Below the pieces are notes generated by a model. That model had not been told where the DNA came from. It did not search any database and saw only the letters and a program-made list of their open reading frames with translations. From contig CAIPVD010000352.1 of the NCBI GenBank assembly GCA_903868375.1, positions 1 through 9,465 on the forward strand: a stretch of DNA of 9,465 bases, given 5' to 3'. Positions 1 to 7,391 of the stretch are shown piece after piece (the first letter of the stretch is position 1; each line of letters begins with the position of its first letter). The stretch comes from an uncultured delta proteobacterium (GTDB lineage Bacteria > UBA10199 > GCA-002796325 > 1-14-0-20-49-13). The position numbers and the translations under genes were made by a program.

Positions 1-225
1 GGCGGCATCATCATTCCTGATTCCGCAAAGGAAAAACCTCAAGAAGCGGAAGTTATCGCGGTTGGAAGCGGCAAGATCCTAGAAGAGGGGAAGCGCATCG
101 CACTCGAAGTCAAGGCAGGCGACCGCGTTCTTTTCGGAAAATATTCGGGTAACGATATAAAGCTCGAAGGCGAAGATTACGTGATCATTCGTGAAGAAGA
201 CGTTTTGGGAATTTTAACAAAGTAA
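1..225 (+). CDS. groES: GroES co-chaperonin (10 kDa), 5' end outside window
   Basis: This is the 3' part of groES: 74 codons remain of a protein that is usually about 95 residues long, and the reading frame is open from base 1. GroES forms the heptameric lid on the GroEL ring and closes the folding chamber in the cytoplasm. The visible part starts in the mobile loop, with GGIIIPDSA; the Ile-Ile-Ile stretch corresponds to the hydrophobic tripeptide that docks on the GroEL apical domain. It continues through AEVIAVGSGK, the VKAGDRVLFGKYSG strand region and the typical ending REEDVLGILTK. It lies 15 bases upstream of groEL in the usual groES-groEL order, so the two are surely co-transcribed from a promoter outside the window; any heat-shock control element would also lie outside. 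Confidence 0.97.
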   Translation, partial: GGIIIPDSAKEKPQEAEVIAVGSGKILEEGKRIALEVKAGDRVLFGKYSGNDIKLEGEDYVIIREEDVLGILTK

Positions 226-240
226 AATAAGGAGAAAAAT

Positions 241-1878
241 ATGGCTAAGCAATTAGTTTTCGAACAGGAAGCACGTGAAAAAATATTGCAAGGTGTAGAT
301 ATCCTTGCAAACGCAGTCAAGGTAACATTGGGACCTAAAGGCCGCAACGTTTGCATAGACAAGTCGTTTGGATCGCCCACGATCACAAAAGACGGTGTCA
401 CAGTAGCAAAGGACATCGAACTGGAAGATAAGTTCCAGAACATGGGCGCACAGATGGTGAAGGAAGTCGCAAGCAAGACAAGCGACATAGCGGGCGACGG
501 AACCACAACAGCAACGGTTTTGGCACAGGCTATTTACCGCGAAGGTATGAAGCTCGTTTCAGCAGGCAACAACCCGATGGCTTTGAAGCGTGGCATTGAA
601 AAAGCGGTTGAAGTAGTTATTGCAGATCTTAAGAAACAGTCGAAGCCCACAAAAGATAAAAAAGAGATCGCACAGGTTGGAACTATTTCCGCCAACGGCG
701 ATGAAACGATAGGTAGCATCATTGCGGAAGCAATGGAAAAAGTCGGCAAAGAAGGCGTTATCACCGTCGAAGAAGCAAAATCGATGGAAACAAGCCTCGA
801 TGTCGTTGAAGGTATGCAGTTCGATCGTGGTTATCTCTCTCCTTACTTCGTAACAGATCCAGAGAGAATGATCTGCCAGTTGGAAGATCCCTATATCTTG
901 ATCAATGAGAAGAAGATCTCCAATATGAAAGATCTGCTGCCTCTCCTTGAGTCGATCGCACGCATGGGCAAGCCTTTACTCATCATATCTGAAGACGTGG
1001 AAGGCGAAGCGCTTGCAACACTAGTAGTCAATAAGCTCCGCGGGACACTCCAGGTTTCAGCCGTTAAGGCCCCAGGCTTTGGCGACAGGCGTAAAGCAAT
1101 GCTCGAAGATATCGCAATTCTGACCGGCGGGCAGTTAATAGCAGAAGAGCTTGGCCGTAAACTGGAAGATATTAAGCCGACCGAACTTGGACGCGCGAAG
1201 AGAGTCACGATCGATAAGGACAACACAACGATCGTCGATGGCGCAGGCACAAAGGTGGCCATCGAAGGACGCGTTAAACAGATCCGCGCACAGATCGAAG
1301 AGACATCTTCAGATTATGATAAGGAAAAGCTGCAGGAACGTCTGGCGAAGTTGGTCGGCGGCGTAGCAGTTATCAACGTCGGTGCAGCGACAGAAACAGA
1401 AATGAAGGAAAAGAAAGCACGCGTTGAAGATGCGCTCCACGCAACACGCGCAGCCGTAGAAGAAGGTATTATCCCCGGCGGTGGGGTAGCTTACATCAGA
1501 GCGATCCAGGCAGTGGAGGCGCTGAAGGTCTCTCCCGAAGAGCAGTGGGGCGTTAACATCGTCCGCCGTTCACTGGAAGAACCGACGCGAATGATAGCTG
1601 AAAACGCAGGCGTTGAAGCCGCTATCGTCATCAACGAGATCGCGAAGAACAAGGGCGCATATGGTTACAACGCGGCAACGGACAAATTCGAAGACCTCAT
1701 CGCGGCTGGCGTTATCGACCCAACAAAGGTCGCACGTACGGCAATTCAGAACGCGGCTTCGGTTTCAGGACTCATGATCACAACCGAATGCATGATAGCA
1801 GATAAGCCAAAGGAAGAAGGCGCGGCACCTGCAATGCCTCACGGCGGAATGGGTGGCATGGGCGGAATGGGATATTAA
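241..1878 (+). CDS. groEL: GroEL chaperonin, 60 kDa
   Basis: This encodes the chaperonin that forms double heptameric rings and folds client proteins with ATP and GroES in the cytoplasm. The 545-residue length is normal. The N-terminal equatorial part has the nucleotide-binding segments TLGPKGRNV (29-37) and GDGTTT (85-90), whose Asp86 is the counterpart of the E. coli metal-binding Asp. The segment VEDALHATRAA contains Asp397, the equivalent of the ATP-hydrolysis Asp398 of E. coli. The apical part contains DRGYLSPYFVT, which supplies client- and GroES-binding residues. The C-terminus carries a short Gly-Gly-Met tail (HGGMGGMGGMGY). The start is supported by AAGGAG at 229-234, six bases before the ATG. 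The gene ends in a strong terminator, so the groES-groEL unit appears complete on this side. No missing key residue or frame problem was seen. Confidence 0.99.
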   Translation: MAKQLVFEQEAREKILQGVDILANAVKVTLGPKGRNVCIDKSFGSPTITKDGVTVAKDIELEDKFQNMGAQMVKEVASKTSDIAGDGTTTATVLAQAIYREGMKLVSAGNNPMALKRGIEKAVEVVIADLKKQSKPTKDKKEIAQVGTISANGDETIGSIIAEAMEKVGKEGVITVEEAKSMETSLDVVEGMQFDRGYLSPYFVTDPERMICQLEDPYILINEKKISNMKDLLPLLESIARMGKPLLIISEDVEGEALATLVVNKLRGTLQVSAVKAPGFGDRRKAMLEDIAILTGGQLIAEELGRKLEDIKPTELGRAKRVTIDKDNTTIVDGAGTKVAIEGRVKQIRAQIEETSSDYDKEKLQERLAKLVGGVAVINVGAATETEMKEKKARVEDALHATRAAVEEGIIPGGGVAYIRAIQAVEALKVSPEEQWGVNIVRRSLEEPTRMIAENAGVEAAIVINEIAKNKGAYGYNAATDKFEDLIAAGVIDPTKVARTAIQNAASVSGLMITTECMIADKPKEEGAAPAMPHGGMGGMGGMGY

Positions 1879-1904
1879 GCGTTAGTCATTAACGATTTTT
1901 AACG

Positions 1905-1945
1905 AGGGGCAAGGGAACCTAAAATCTCTTGCCCCTTTTGTTTTT
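1905..1945 (+). terminator. Rho-independent terminator of groES-groEL
   Basis: AGGGGCAAGGGA (1905-1916) pairs with TCTCTTGCCCCT (1925-1936) to give a 12-bp stem with one G-U pair and an 8-base loop. It is followed by TTTTGTTTTT. It begins 27 bases after the groEL stop. A smaller perfect inverted repeat, CGTTA at 1880-1884 and TAACG at 1890-1894, sits directly after the stop codon and is followed by ATTTTT. It may be a weak first hairpin, but its stem is only 5 bp. Confidence 0.9.
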
Positions 1946-1957
1946 GTTGTGTAGTAT
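1929..1957 (+). promoter_or_regulatory. Possible sigma-70-type promoter for the beta-barrel/ABC operon
   Basis: TTGCCC (1929-1934) and TAGTAT (1952-1957) are separated by exactly 17 bases and fit a vegetative promoter moderately well. The -35-like hexamer lies inside the 3' arm of the groEL terminator. Transcription would start near 1964, only about 5 bases before the ATG at 1970. That would explain why no Shine-Dalgarno sequence is seen. This is inference from short motifs; read-through from groEL is the alternative. Confidence 0.4.
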
Positions 1958-1969
1958 CCGCCACACATA

Positions 1970-3697
1970 ATGGCACGCAAAAAATACTCTAACATCCTAG
2001 TTTCATTTCTTTTTATCGCTTCGTTTTTGTCGATATCGGCGCCGGTTTTTGCGATGGACCTAACCGCACATGGATATTACCGTGTTAGAGGCGAGGCGTT
2101 CGAAGAACTCGACATGCAAAAGCCCAGGAGCGATATCGCCCACGACAATCACCGCTTTGGCCTTGTCGCATTTAACCAGATGCGCCTACGCGTCGAGCCG
2201 ATACTAAAGGTTAACGACTTCATATCCGTCGATACGCAGATGGATATCTTGGACAACATCGTTTTCGGCACCCAAGATACGAAACAGTTGCAGATAGACA
2301 ACCCGTTCGTTGGAACGATAGACCTGCCACCGGGAGCTGGTTCCATTTCTATGGTTGGAGGCAATGCGGGCGAAAATAAGGTGTTAAACATCCGTCGCGC
2401 GTACATGGACATATTACTCCCCATCGGAAAATTAAAGATCGGCCGTCAGCCTTCGCATTGGGGACTAGGCATATTCCAAAACGACGGTAACGAACGCCAG
2501 GGAGATTTCGGCGACACGGCGGACAGGGTCATGTTCGCAACGCAGTACGATTTTGATAGCGCTTCATCACTTTCAGGCGGGCTGCTTTGGGATATCGCAT
2601 TCACCGCGCAATACGACCCGCGCATTCAGGGACTGGCCGGTGCGATCAGCAACCACGGAAAAGATACGCAGCAATATGCAGCGTTCCTCTTGTATGAACG
2701 GCCAGAAGTATCGGTCGGAATGTTCGGCGGCATTAGAAGGCGAAGCGGCGGGAACGATCCAACCACAACTGCCGACGACGCCCTGTGCGATCCAAGTAAC
2801 CCAAGCACCGCTCATTGCAACATTCCAGCCGGCATCGACGGCAAGACGATGATATATTTCACCGACCTTTACGCAAGATACGAATACGAAGAATATACGT
2901 TCAAATTTGAAGGCGTCTATATAGGCGGCAAAATGTCGACGGGCGTTGCAATAGATGCCATCCCATTTTCCGTTTATTCCGGAGGTAAAGCTGGCGATGG
3001 GATCATACAGCTCCCGCCGAAACAGAGCGTCCAGGTTTTCGAAGCCGCATTTGAAGCAACGGGTTACTACAAGTGGGGCGGTGAATGGAATTTCAAGAGC
3101 GGATTTTCCGAAGGCGACGGCAGCCCTCTTTCGCAGCGCATCACGCAGTACGGTTTTAGGCCAGATTATCAGATAGCGCTTTTAATGTTCCACGAACCGC
3201 TTGGAACGTCCCCGTCAATGTGGGGGCCAAATGCGTACAATGGCAGCACGACAAAACTGGGCGGTGGATTACCTATCACCGGCAATTTCATAAATAACGC
3301 CATCTATGTTTCTGGCGGATACAAGCACCACTTCAACATGAAGGATCGCGTGAAGGAATGTAACGACTTGGCGGTCGGCGCAAAGGTGGTCACAGCTTGG
3401 GCGGACAAAAATCCGGTCGATCTTAATTTTCAGACGATTCTAAACGACCCATCGCTTCCCGTCATCGCGAACAGCGCCAAATGGTACGGTGTCGAAGCCG
3501 ACGTCATCGCAGAGACAAAATTTTACGATCATCTATATGCCGCGCTTGAAGGCGGAGTACTTATCCCAGGTGGGGCCTATAACATTAAGACCACAACGCT
3601 GCTCATTCCTGGAGGCGATGCACTCATGCAAACAATTCCATATTCAAAGGCATCGCTGTCTTACGGCGGCCGGCTAACGATGATGGTCGATTTCTAG
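1970..3697 (+). CDS. Outer-membrane beta-barrel protein (porin-like), function unknown
   Basis: The 575-residue product is probably exported and inserted in the outer membrane. Residues 1-28 form a clear signal peptide: basic MARKK, a long hydrophobic core, and an APVFA cleavage site before MDLT. The rest is rich in alternating polar and aromatic strands and glycine turns, with no inner-membrane helix, and it ends in Phe (TMMVDF), as many beta-barrel proteins do. The stretch KIGRQPSHWGLGIFQNDGN followed by GDTADRV recalls porin-like proteins of myxobacteria and other deltaproteobacteria (possibly the TIGR04551 group), but this is from memory and unverified. Cys273 and Cys283 could form a disulfide in a surface loop. 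An in-frame TAG at 1952-1954 and the signal peptide fix the ATG at 1970, although no Shine-Dalgarno sequence precedes it. The ABC-transporter genes follow after 5 bases, so it may be the outer-membrane channel for the same solute. Substrate unknown. Confidence 0.8.
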   Translation: MARKKYSNILVSFLFIASFLSISAPVFAMDLTAHGYYRVRGEAFEELDMQKPRSDIAHDNHRFGLVAFNQMRLRVEPILKVNDFISVDTQMDILDNIVFGTQDTKQLQIDNPFVGTIDLPPGAGSISMVGGNAGENKVLNIRRAYMDILLPIGKLKIGRQPSHWGLGIFQNDGNERQGDFGDTADRVMFATQYDFDSASSLSGGLLWDIAFTAQYDPRIQGLAGAISNHGKDTQQYAAFLLYERPEVSVGMFGGIRRRSGGNDPTTTADDALCDPSNPSTAHCNIPAGIDGKTMIYFTDLYARYEYEEYTFKFEGVYIGGKMSTGVAIDAIPFSVYSGGKAGDGIIQLPPKQSVQVFEAAFEATGYYKWGGEWNFKSGFSEGDGSPLSQRITQYGFRPDYQIALLMFHEPLGTSPSMWGPNAYNGSTTKLGGGLPITGNFINNAIYVSGGYKHHFNMKDRVKECNDLAVGAKVVTAWADKNPVDLNFQTILNDPSLPVIANSAKWYGVEADVIAETKFYDHLYAALEGGVLIPGGAYNIKTTTLLIPGGDALMQTIPYSKASLSYGGRLTMMVDF

Positions 3698-3702
3698 AAT
3701 GA

Positions 3703-4671
3703 ATGACACGCTATCATAAAATCTTTCTCTTCATTCTCTTTCTTTTCTTGCCTCTTATCGCAAAAGCCGAAACCTTAAACCTTGTCACCGCACTCGATCC
3801 GCTTGAAGCACGCGAATACGTATCCGCGTTCGAAAAAGATACCGGCATCAAAGTCAATTGGATTAGGCTCTCTGCAGGCGAGGCACTTGCACGACTTAAA
3901 AGCGAATCGAAGAATCCTACACAAGATGTCTGGTTCGGGGCACCATCTACCGAATTCGTCGCCGCAAAAAGATCTGCGCTTCTTTCTCCGTACGTTTCAA
4001 AGGAAACGAACGCTATAGATAAAAAATGGCGCGACAAAGATGGCTATTGGACCGGCGTCTATTTTGGCGCAATAGTGTTCATCACACACGACGGAATAAC
4101 ACCGCCAACTTCATGGCAAGACTTACTTAAACCCGAATACAAGGGAGAGATCGTCGTGAGTTATCCATATACCGCGGGCACAGGATACACGGTACTTGCG
4201 GGGCTAGTTGCAATGCAGGGCGAAGATAATGCCATCTCATATTATGAAAAGCTTGATAAGCAGATAAGGCGATATACAAAATCTGGCGGCGCTCCGATCG
4301 TTGAAGTAGGTTTGGGAGAAGCGAACGTTGGAATAGTATTTGACCAAGACGCTTTAAGAAAAGGCGTGTCGCGAGGCTTCCCGCTACAGCTAACTTATCC
4401 AACCGACGGGGTCCCATACGAAATAGGCGGTGTCGCCACGATAAAGGGCGGAAATGAAAAACTGGCGGGCAAGTTCATCGACTGGATCACGTCGCTCGAA
4501 GGGCAAGATCTAATGCAGAAATGGTTCAGGGTTCCGCTTCTTTCAAAGGCACAGCTAAACGTTAAGTCCAAGAACCCGCGCGAGCTTAACCTTGCAAAGA
4601 TAGATATTGAAAAAGCAGGCAACAGCAGAGAAGAGTTGATAAATAAATGGAGAGAGAAAATTGGAAAATAA
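3703..4671 (+). CDS. Periplasmic solute-binding protein of an iron/phosphonate/sugar-phosphate-type ABC importer
   Basis: This is a 322-residue family 1 extracellular solute-binding protein. It has a signal peptide of about 22 residues ending in AKA before ETLNLVTA and no lipobox Cys, so it should be free in the periplasm. Landmarks are RLSAGEALARL (55-65), TAGTGY (157-162), YTKSGGAP (191-198), GEANVGIVFDQDAL (205-218) and YEIGGVATIKGG (239-250). The pattern matches the AfuA/PhnS/FutA-like branch often annotated as ferric iron or 2-aminoethylphosphonate binding. The adjacent Tyr pair that binds Fe3+ in classical FbpA is not present at the expected place, where GIVFDQD stands instead. Members of the AfuA group have been shown to bind hexose phosphates. 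The start lies 5 bases after the beta-barrel gene, which suggests coupled translation; the 3' end overlaps the permease gene by 25 bases. The transporter class is secure, the ligand is not. Confidence 0.9.
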   Translation: MTRYHKIFLFILFLFLPLIAKAETLNLVTALDPLEAREYVSAFEKDTGIKVNWIRLSAGEALARLKSESKNPTQDVWFGAPSTEFVAAKRSALLSPYVSKETNAIDKKWRDKDGYWTGVYFGAIVFITHDGITPPTSWQDLLKPEYKGEIVVSYPYTAGTGYTVLAGLVAMQGEDNAISYYEKLDKQIRRYTKSGGAPIVEVGLGEANVGIVFDQDALRKGVSRGFPLQLTYPTDGVPYEIGGVATIKGGNEKLAGKFIDWITSLEGQDLMQKWFRVPLLSKAQLNVKSKNPRELNLAKIDIEKAGNSREELINKWREKIGK

Positions 4672-6281
4672 AACTGGTGCTGCTGATCGTTGCGGCGCTC
4701 GTTCTGGTATTCATCGCCTTTCCGCTTTGGAAGGTTTTTTCCACTTCTACGATGGCGGGCTTTGTTCATTTTATCGGCGCGCCATATTTCATGCGCCCAT
4801 TCTTCAACAGCATCCTTCTTGCAGCAGCAGTCGGCTCGCTCGGCACCTGCATCGGTTTCATTCTTGCGTATGCAATCGAACGCGCAAAGGTCCCATTAGC
4901 AAAGGTCTATGACCTGATAGGCACGATACCAGTAATAGCTCCGCCTTTCATCGTTGCGATATCATCCATCATGCTGTTCGGCAGGAACGGATTCATCGTT
5001 AGAAGATTGTTAGGTGGCCACGAACTTTTTTCCGTATATGGCTTTTGGGGGCTTCTTATAACAGAAACGCTCGCATATTTCCCGACCGCCTTTTTGGTAT
5101 TAAAGGGAACGCTTGCAGCGATCCATCCGACATTCGAAGAAGCAGCACGTTCGTTTGGCGCCAGCAGAAGCAGAACATTCTGGAAGATCATCGCACCGCT
5201 CTGCCTCCCTGGCATTATGAGTTCGTTCCTGCTTGTCTTTATCGAGAGCCTCGCCGATTTCGGAAACCCGATCATCCTCTCCGGCGGATATCAGGTCCTT
5301 TCCGTTCAGGCATACCTGCAAATTACCGCCGTATATGACATGGGTGGCGGCGCCGTTATGGCGATCATGCTTCTCATCCCTTCGCTTATCGCATATGTTA
5401 TTCAAAAATATGTCGTGGGCAAAAGATCGTACGTGACCGTTGCCGGAAAAGTTCCACGTTCCTCCAGGAAATCCGGCATCATCACGATGATCTGGTGCGA
5501 GCTATTTTGCCTAACCGTGATCGGTGCGATATCTTTGTATTACGGAATGATCGTCGTAGGCGCATTTGTAAAACTTTGGGGAATAGACTCGGGGCTAGTT
5601 TACGATAATTTCATAAAGGGTCTGCAGATGGGATGGCAATACATCTCCGGCTCCGTTCTAATAGCCGGAGTTTCCGCACCGATAACAGGCGTGCTTGGCA
5701 TCGTTATCGCATATCTTGTCACACGCAAGAAATTCTTCGGGCGGCGGGCGCTTGAATTTACGAGCATGCTTGCATTTGCGGTGCCTGGTACCGTTATAGG
5801 CATCGGATACATCTTGGCGTTCAATGAAATACACTGGTTCATGCCATTCATTTTACAAGGAACATTTTGGATAGTGCTGGCACTCTTCGTCTTCAGGAAC
5901 ATGCCCGTTGGAATGCAATCGGCAAGTGCAGGATTTGCGCAGATAGATGTTGGTATAGAAGAGGCGGCACGAACACTTGGCGCCGGCAATTACACGCTAT
6001 TTAGAAGGATCATCCTGCCGCTGCTTATGCCGGCATTCGTTTCCGGCGTCATCTACAGTTTTGTTCGGGCGATGACGCAGATAAGTGCGGTGATATTTGT
6101 GGTGTCTGGCAAATGGAATCTCTTTACGGTATTTTTGTTAGGCCTCGTTGAAAATGGCGAGCTATCTATCGCGGCGGCAATGAGCATAGTTTTGATACTC
6201 ATCGTTGTGATTATGCTTGGAACGCTAAAATTCGTGCTTCACCGCTGGCAGGTTCGTCAGCTGGTGAAGGCGGCATGGTGA
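4647..6281 (+). CDS. ABC transporter permease with two fused membrane domains (FbpB/AfuB/ThiP type)
   Basis: The 544-residue inner-membrane protein is a tandem fusion of two binding-protein-dependent transport permease domains, each with about six hydrophobic helices. Both halves keep the EAA loop that contacts the ATPase. The first begins at EEAARSFGASRSRTFWKII (164-182) and reaches LPGI; the second begins at EEAARTLGAGNYTLFRRII (438-456) and reaches LLMP. The first half starts with a membrane segment (about 9-28). The linker around 256-278 is basic and probably cytoplasmic, and the second half starts with a helix near 282-305. One polypeptide can therefore form the whole translocation channel. 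Its length resembles FbpB and ThiP and is shorter than AfuB as remembered. The gene begins inside the binding-protein gene in another frame, with only a weak upstream AAGAG, and stops 4 bases before the ATPase gene. Tight coupling of all three components is likely. Confidence 0.93.
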   Translation: MERENWKIKLVLLIVAALVLVFIAFPLWKVFSTSTMAGFVHFIGAPYFMRPFFNSILLAAAVGSLGTCIGFILAYAIERAKVPLAKVYDLIGTIPVIAPPFIVAISSIMLFGRNGFIVRRLLGGHELFSVYGFWGLLITETLAYFPTAFLVLKGTLAAIHPTFEEAARSFGASRSRTFWKIIAPLCLPGIMSSFLLVFIESLADFGNPIILSGGYQVLSVQAYLQITAVYDMGGGAVMAIMLLIPSLIAYVIQKYVVGKRSYVTVAGKVPRSSRKSGIITMIWCELFCLTVIGAISLYYGMIVVGAFVKLWGIDSGLVYDNFIKGLQMGWQYISGSVLIAGVSAPITGVLGIVIAYLVTRKKFFGRRALEFTSMLAFAVPGTVIGIGYILAFNEIHWFMPFILQGTFWIVLALFVFRNMPVGMQSASAGFAQIDVGIEEAARTLGAGNYTLFRRIILPLLMPAFVSGVIYSFVRAMTQISAVIFVVSGKWNLFTVFLLGLVENGELSIAAAMSIVLILIVVIMLGTLKFVLHRWQVRQLVKAAW

Positions 6282-6285
6282 AATT

Positions 6286-6939
6286 ATGTATCTACAATTA
6301 AACAACATCTCCAAGGAATTCCACGACCGGCGCGGGAATGTCGTTCCCGTTATAAAGAATTTCAGCCTGTCGGTTGAAAAAGGCGATTTCACATGTCTCG
6401 TCGGTTCTTCCGGCTGCGGAAAAACTACCGCGCTTAGAATTATCGCAGGGCTTGATTCGCCAACTTCTGGCCAAATAATTCTAAACGGCACCGACATCAC
6501 GAAGCTGCCACCTGAAAAAAGGGAAATGGCTGTCGTGTTCCAGCACTACGCGCTATTTCCTCACATGAACGTTTATAATAATGTAGCGTTTGGGTTGAAC
6601 GTTAGGAAGCTGCCTAAAAAAGAAATAGAAACGAAGGTAAAGAATATCTTGGATGTCGTAGGGCTATCTGGTCTCGAGGGCCGCTCTCCAAACGAACTAT
6701 CGGGCGGACAGCAACAGCGTGTGGCACTTGCTAGGGCACTTGTGATCGAGCCGAAGGTGCTATTATGTGATGAACCGTTATCCAATTTGGATGCAAACTT
6801 GCGCGTTCAGATGAGGGCTGAGATAAAATCGATCCACAAAAAATTCGGCACAACGACCGTTTACGTCACGCACGATGCGGATGAAGCAAGATTTTTAGCG
6901 GACACGGTTGTCGAAATGAAACCGATTCGCATATTATAG
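6286..6939 (+). CDS. ABC transporter ATP-binding protein, short form without C-terminal domain
   Basis: This encodes the ATPase that should power the adjoining importer at the inner face of the cytoplasmic membrane. All nucleotide-binding motifs are intact in its 217 residues: Walker A GSSGCGKT (40-47), Q-loop Gln86 in VVFQHYALFPHM, signature LSGGQ (138-142), Walker B VLLCDE (158-163), D-loop SNLD (166-169) and switch His196 in YVTHDADEA. The sequence is of the FbpC/PotA/UgpC class, whose members usually run to about 350 residues with a C-terminal TOBE-type domain. Here the protein stops at VVEMKPIRIL, just where that domain would begin, and no continuation was found before the convergent gene. 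It could be a natural short form like ThiQ or the result of a deletion. GGTGA, overlapping the permease stop, serves as the ribosome binding site five to six bases before the ATG. Confidence 0.93.
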   Translation: MYLQLNNISKEFHDRRGNVVPVIKNFSLSVEKGDFTCLVGSSGCGKTTALRIIAGLDSPTSGQIILNGTDITKLPPEKREMAVVFQHYALFPHMNVYNNVAFGLNVRKLPKKEIETKVKNILDVVGLSGLEGRSPNELSGGQQQRVALARALVIEPKVLLCDEPLSNLDANLRVQMRAEIKSIHKKFGTTTVYVTHDADEARFLADTVVEMKPIRIL

Positions 6940-6946
6940 AGGACTT

Positions 6947-7372
6947 CTATTTAACCACTGGTTCGCACGTAAATACCATTTTTGCCGAGGCAGAAAATTT
7001 TGAATACTCTTCAATCTGAATGGCACATTTTGAAGGGTCTTTCTCAAGGGCAAAAACATCTTTACCTGTGAGCTTGGCCATTTCGGCATCACCACTTTGA
7101 CAATCGACTATCAATGCATGCTTGGGACGCTTTTCCTCATTCACTACCACATTAACATCGCCAAATAGTTTGACCTGGCCACTTAGGTTTGAGCAAAATT
7201 TCTCGGCTTTCGTATTTACAAAAGCGGTGGCACGTTTAACCGTTGCATCTCTATCAAATCCATCTTCTAGCGTTGGATCAATAATTTCATACTTGCTATC
7301 ACCCAACACGGTAACATTAAATTGCTTCAGCAGCTCTGGCGTTGGCTTTTTTACTTGCATTACATCTCCCAT
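6947..7372 (-). CDS. Hypothetical protein, 141 residues, four cysteines
   Basis: The product is not recognised. The gene is very likely real: AGGAGGT stands just upstream of the ATG, and the protein is acidic/basic-mixed with normal composition, whereas the opposite-strand frame at 7122-7415 has no such signal. An in-frame TAA six bases before the ATG excludes a longer N-terminus, so there is no signal peptide or membrane helix and the protein is probably cytoplasmic. Visible features are Cys60, Cys91, Cys116 and Cys136. The spacing of KAEKFCSNLSGQVKLF and the ending KMVFTCEP faintly recalls small proteobacterial proteins with an 'FC...G' motif and a final 'F.C', but those are normally exported, so this is only a weak resemblance. 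It lies 109 bases downstream of panC on the same strand and converges on the ABC ATPase gene with 7 bases between stops. Its leader is strikingly AT-rich. Confidence 0.75.
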   Translation of the reverse strand: MGDVMQVKKPTPELLKQFNVTVLGDSKYEIIDPTLEDGFDRDATVKRATAFVNTKAEKFCSNLSGQVKLFGDVNVVVNEEKRPKHALIVDCQSGDAEMAKLTGKDVFALEKDPSKCAIQIEEYSKFSASAKMVFTCEPVVK

Positions 7373-7377
7373 AATTT

Positions 7378-7384
7378 ACCTCCT
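7378..7384 (-). promoter_or_regulatory. Strong Shine-Dalgarno site of the 141-residue gene
   Basis: Read on the minus strand, AGGAGGT ends five bases before the ATG at 7372. It is the closest match to the anti-Shine-Dalgarno consensus in the window and stands out against the weak sites of the neighbouring genes. It decides the start codon against the second Met (codon 5), which has only GGGAG before it. Confidence 0.85.
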
Positions 7385-7391
7385 ATTTTTT

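Noticed and set aside
891..1262. Antisense frames within groEL
   Set aside because: They overlap a strongly conserved gene, show no recognisable protein features, and mirror its codon pattern.
1944..1971. Alternative promoter TTGTTG (1944-1949) with CATAAT (1966-1971)
   Set aside because: It would start transcription after the ATG at 1970 and cut off the signal peptide; TTGCCC/TAGTAT fits better.
3703..6939. Thiamine transporter (ThiBPQ), suggested by similar protein lengths
   Set aside because: The binding protein carries TAGTGY, SGGAP and YEIGG of the AfuA/PhnS-like branch and does not resemble ThiB; length alone is not enough.
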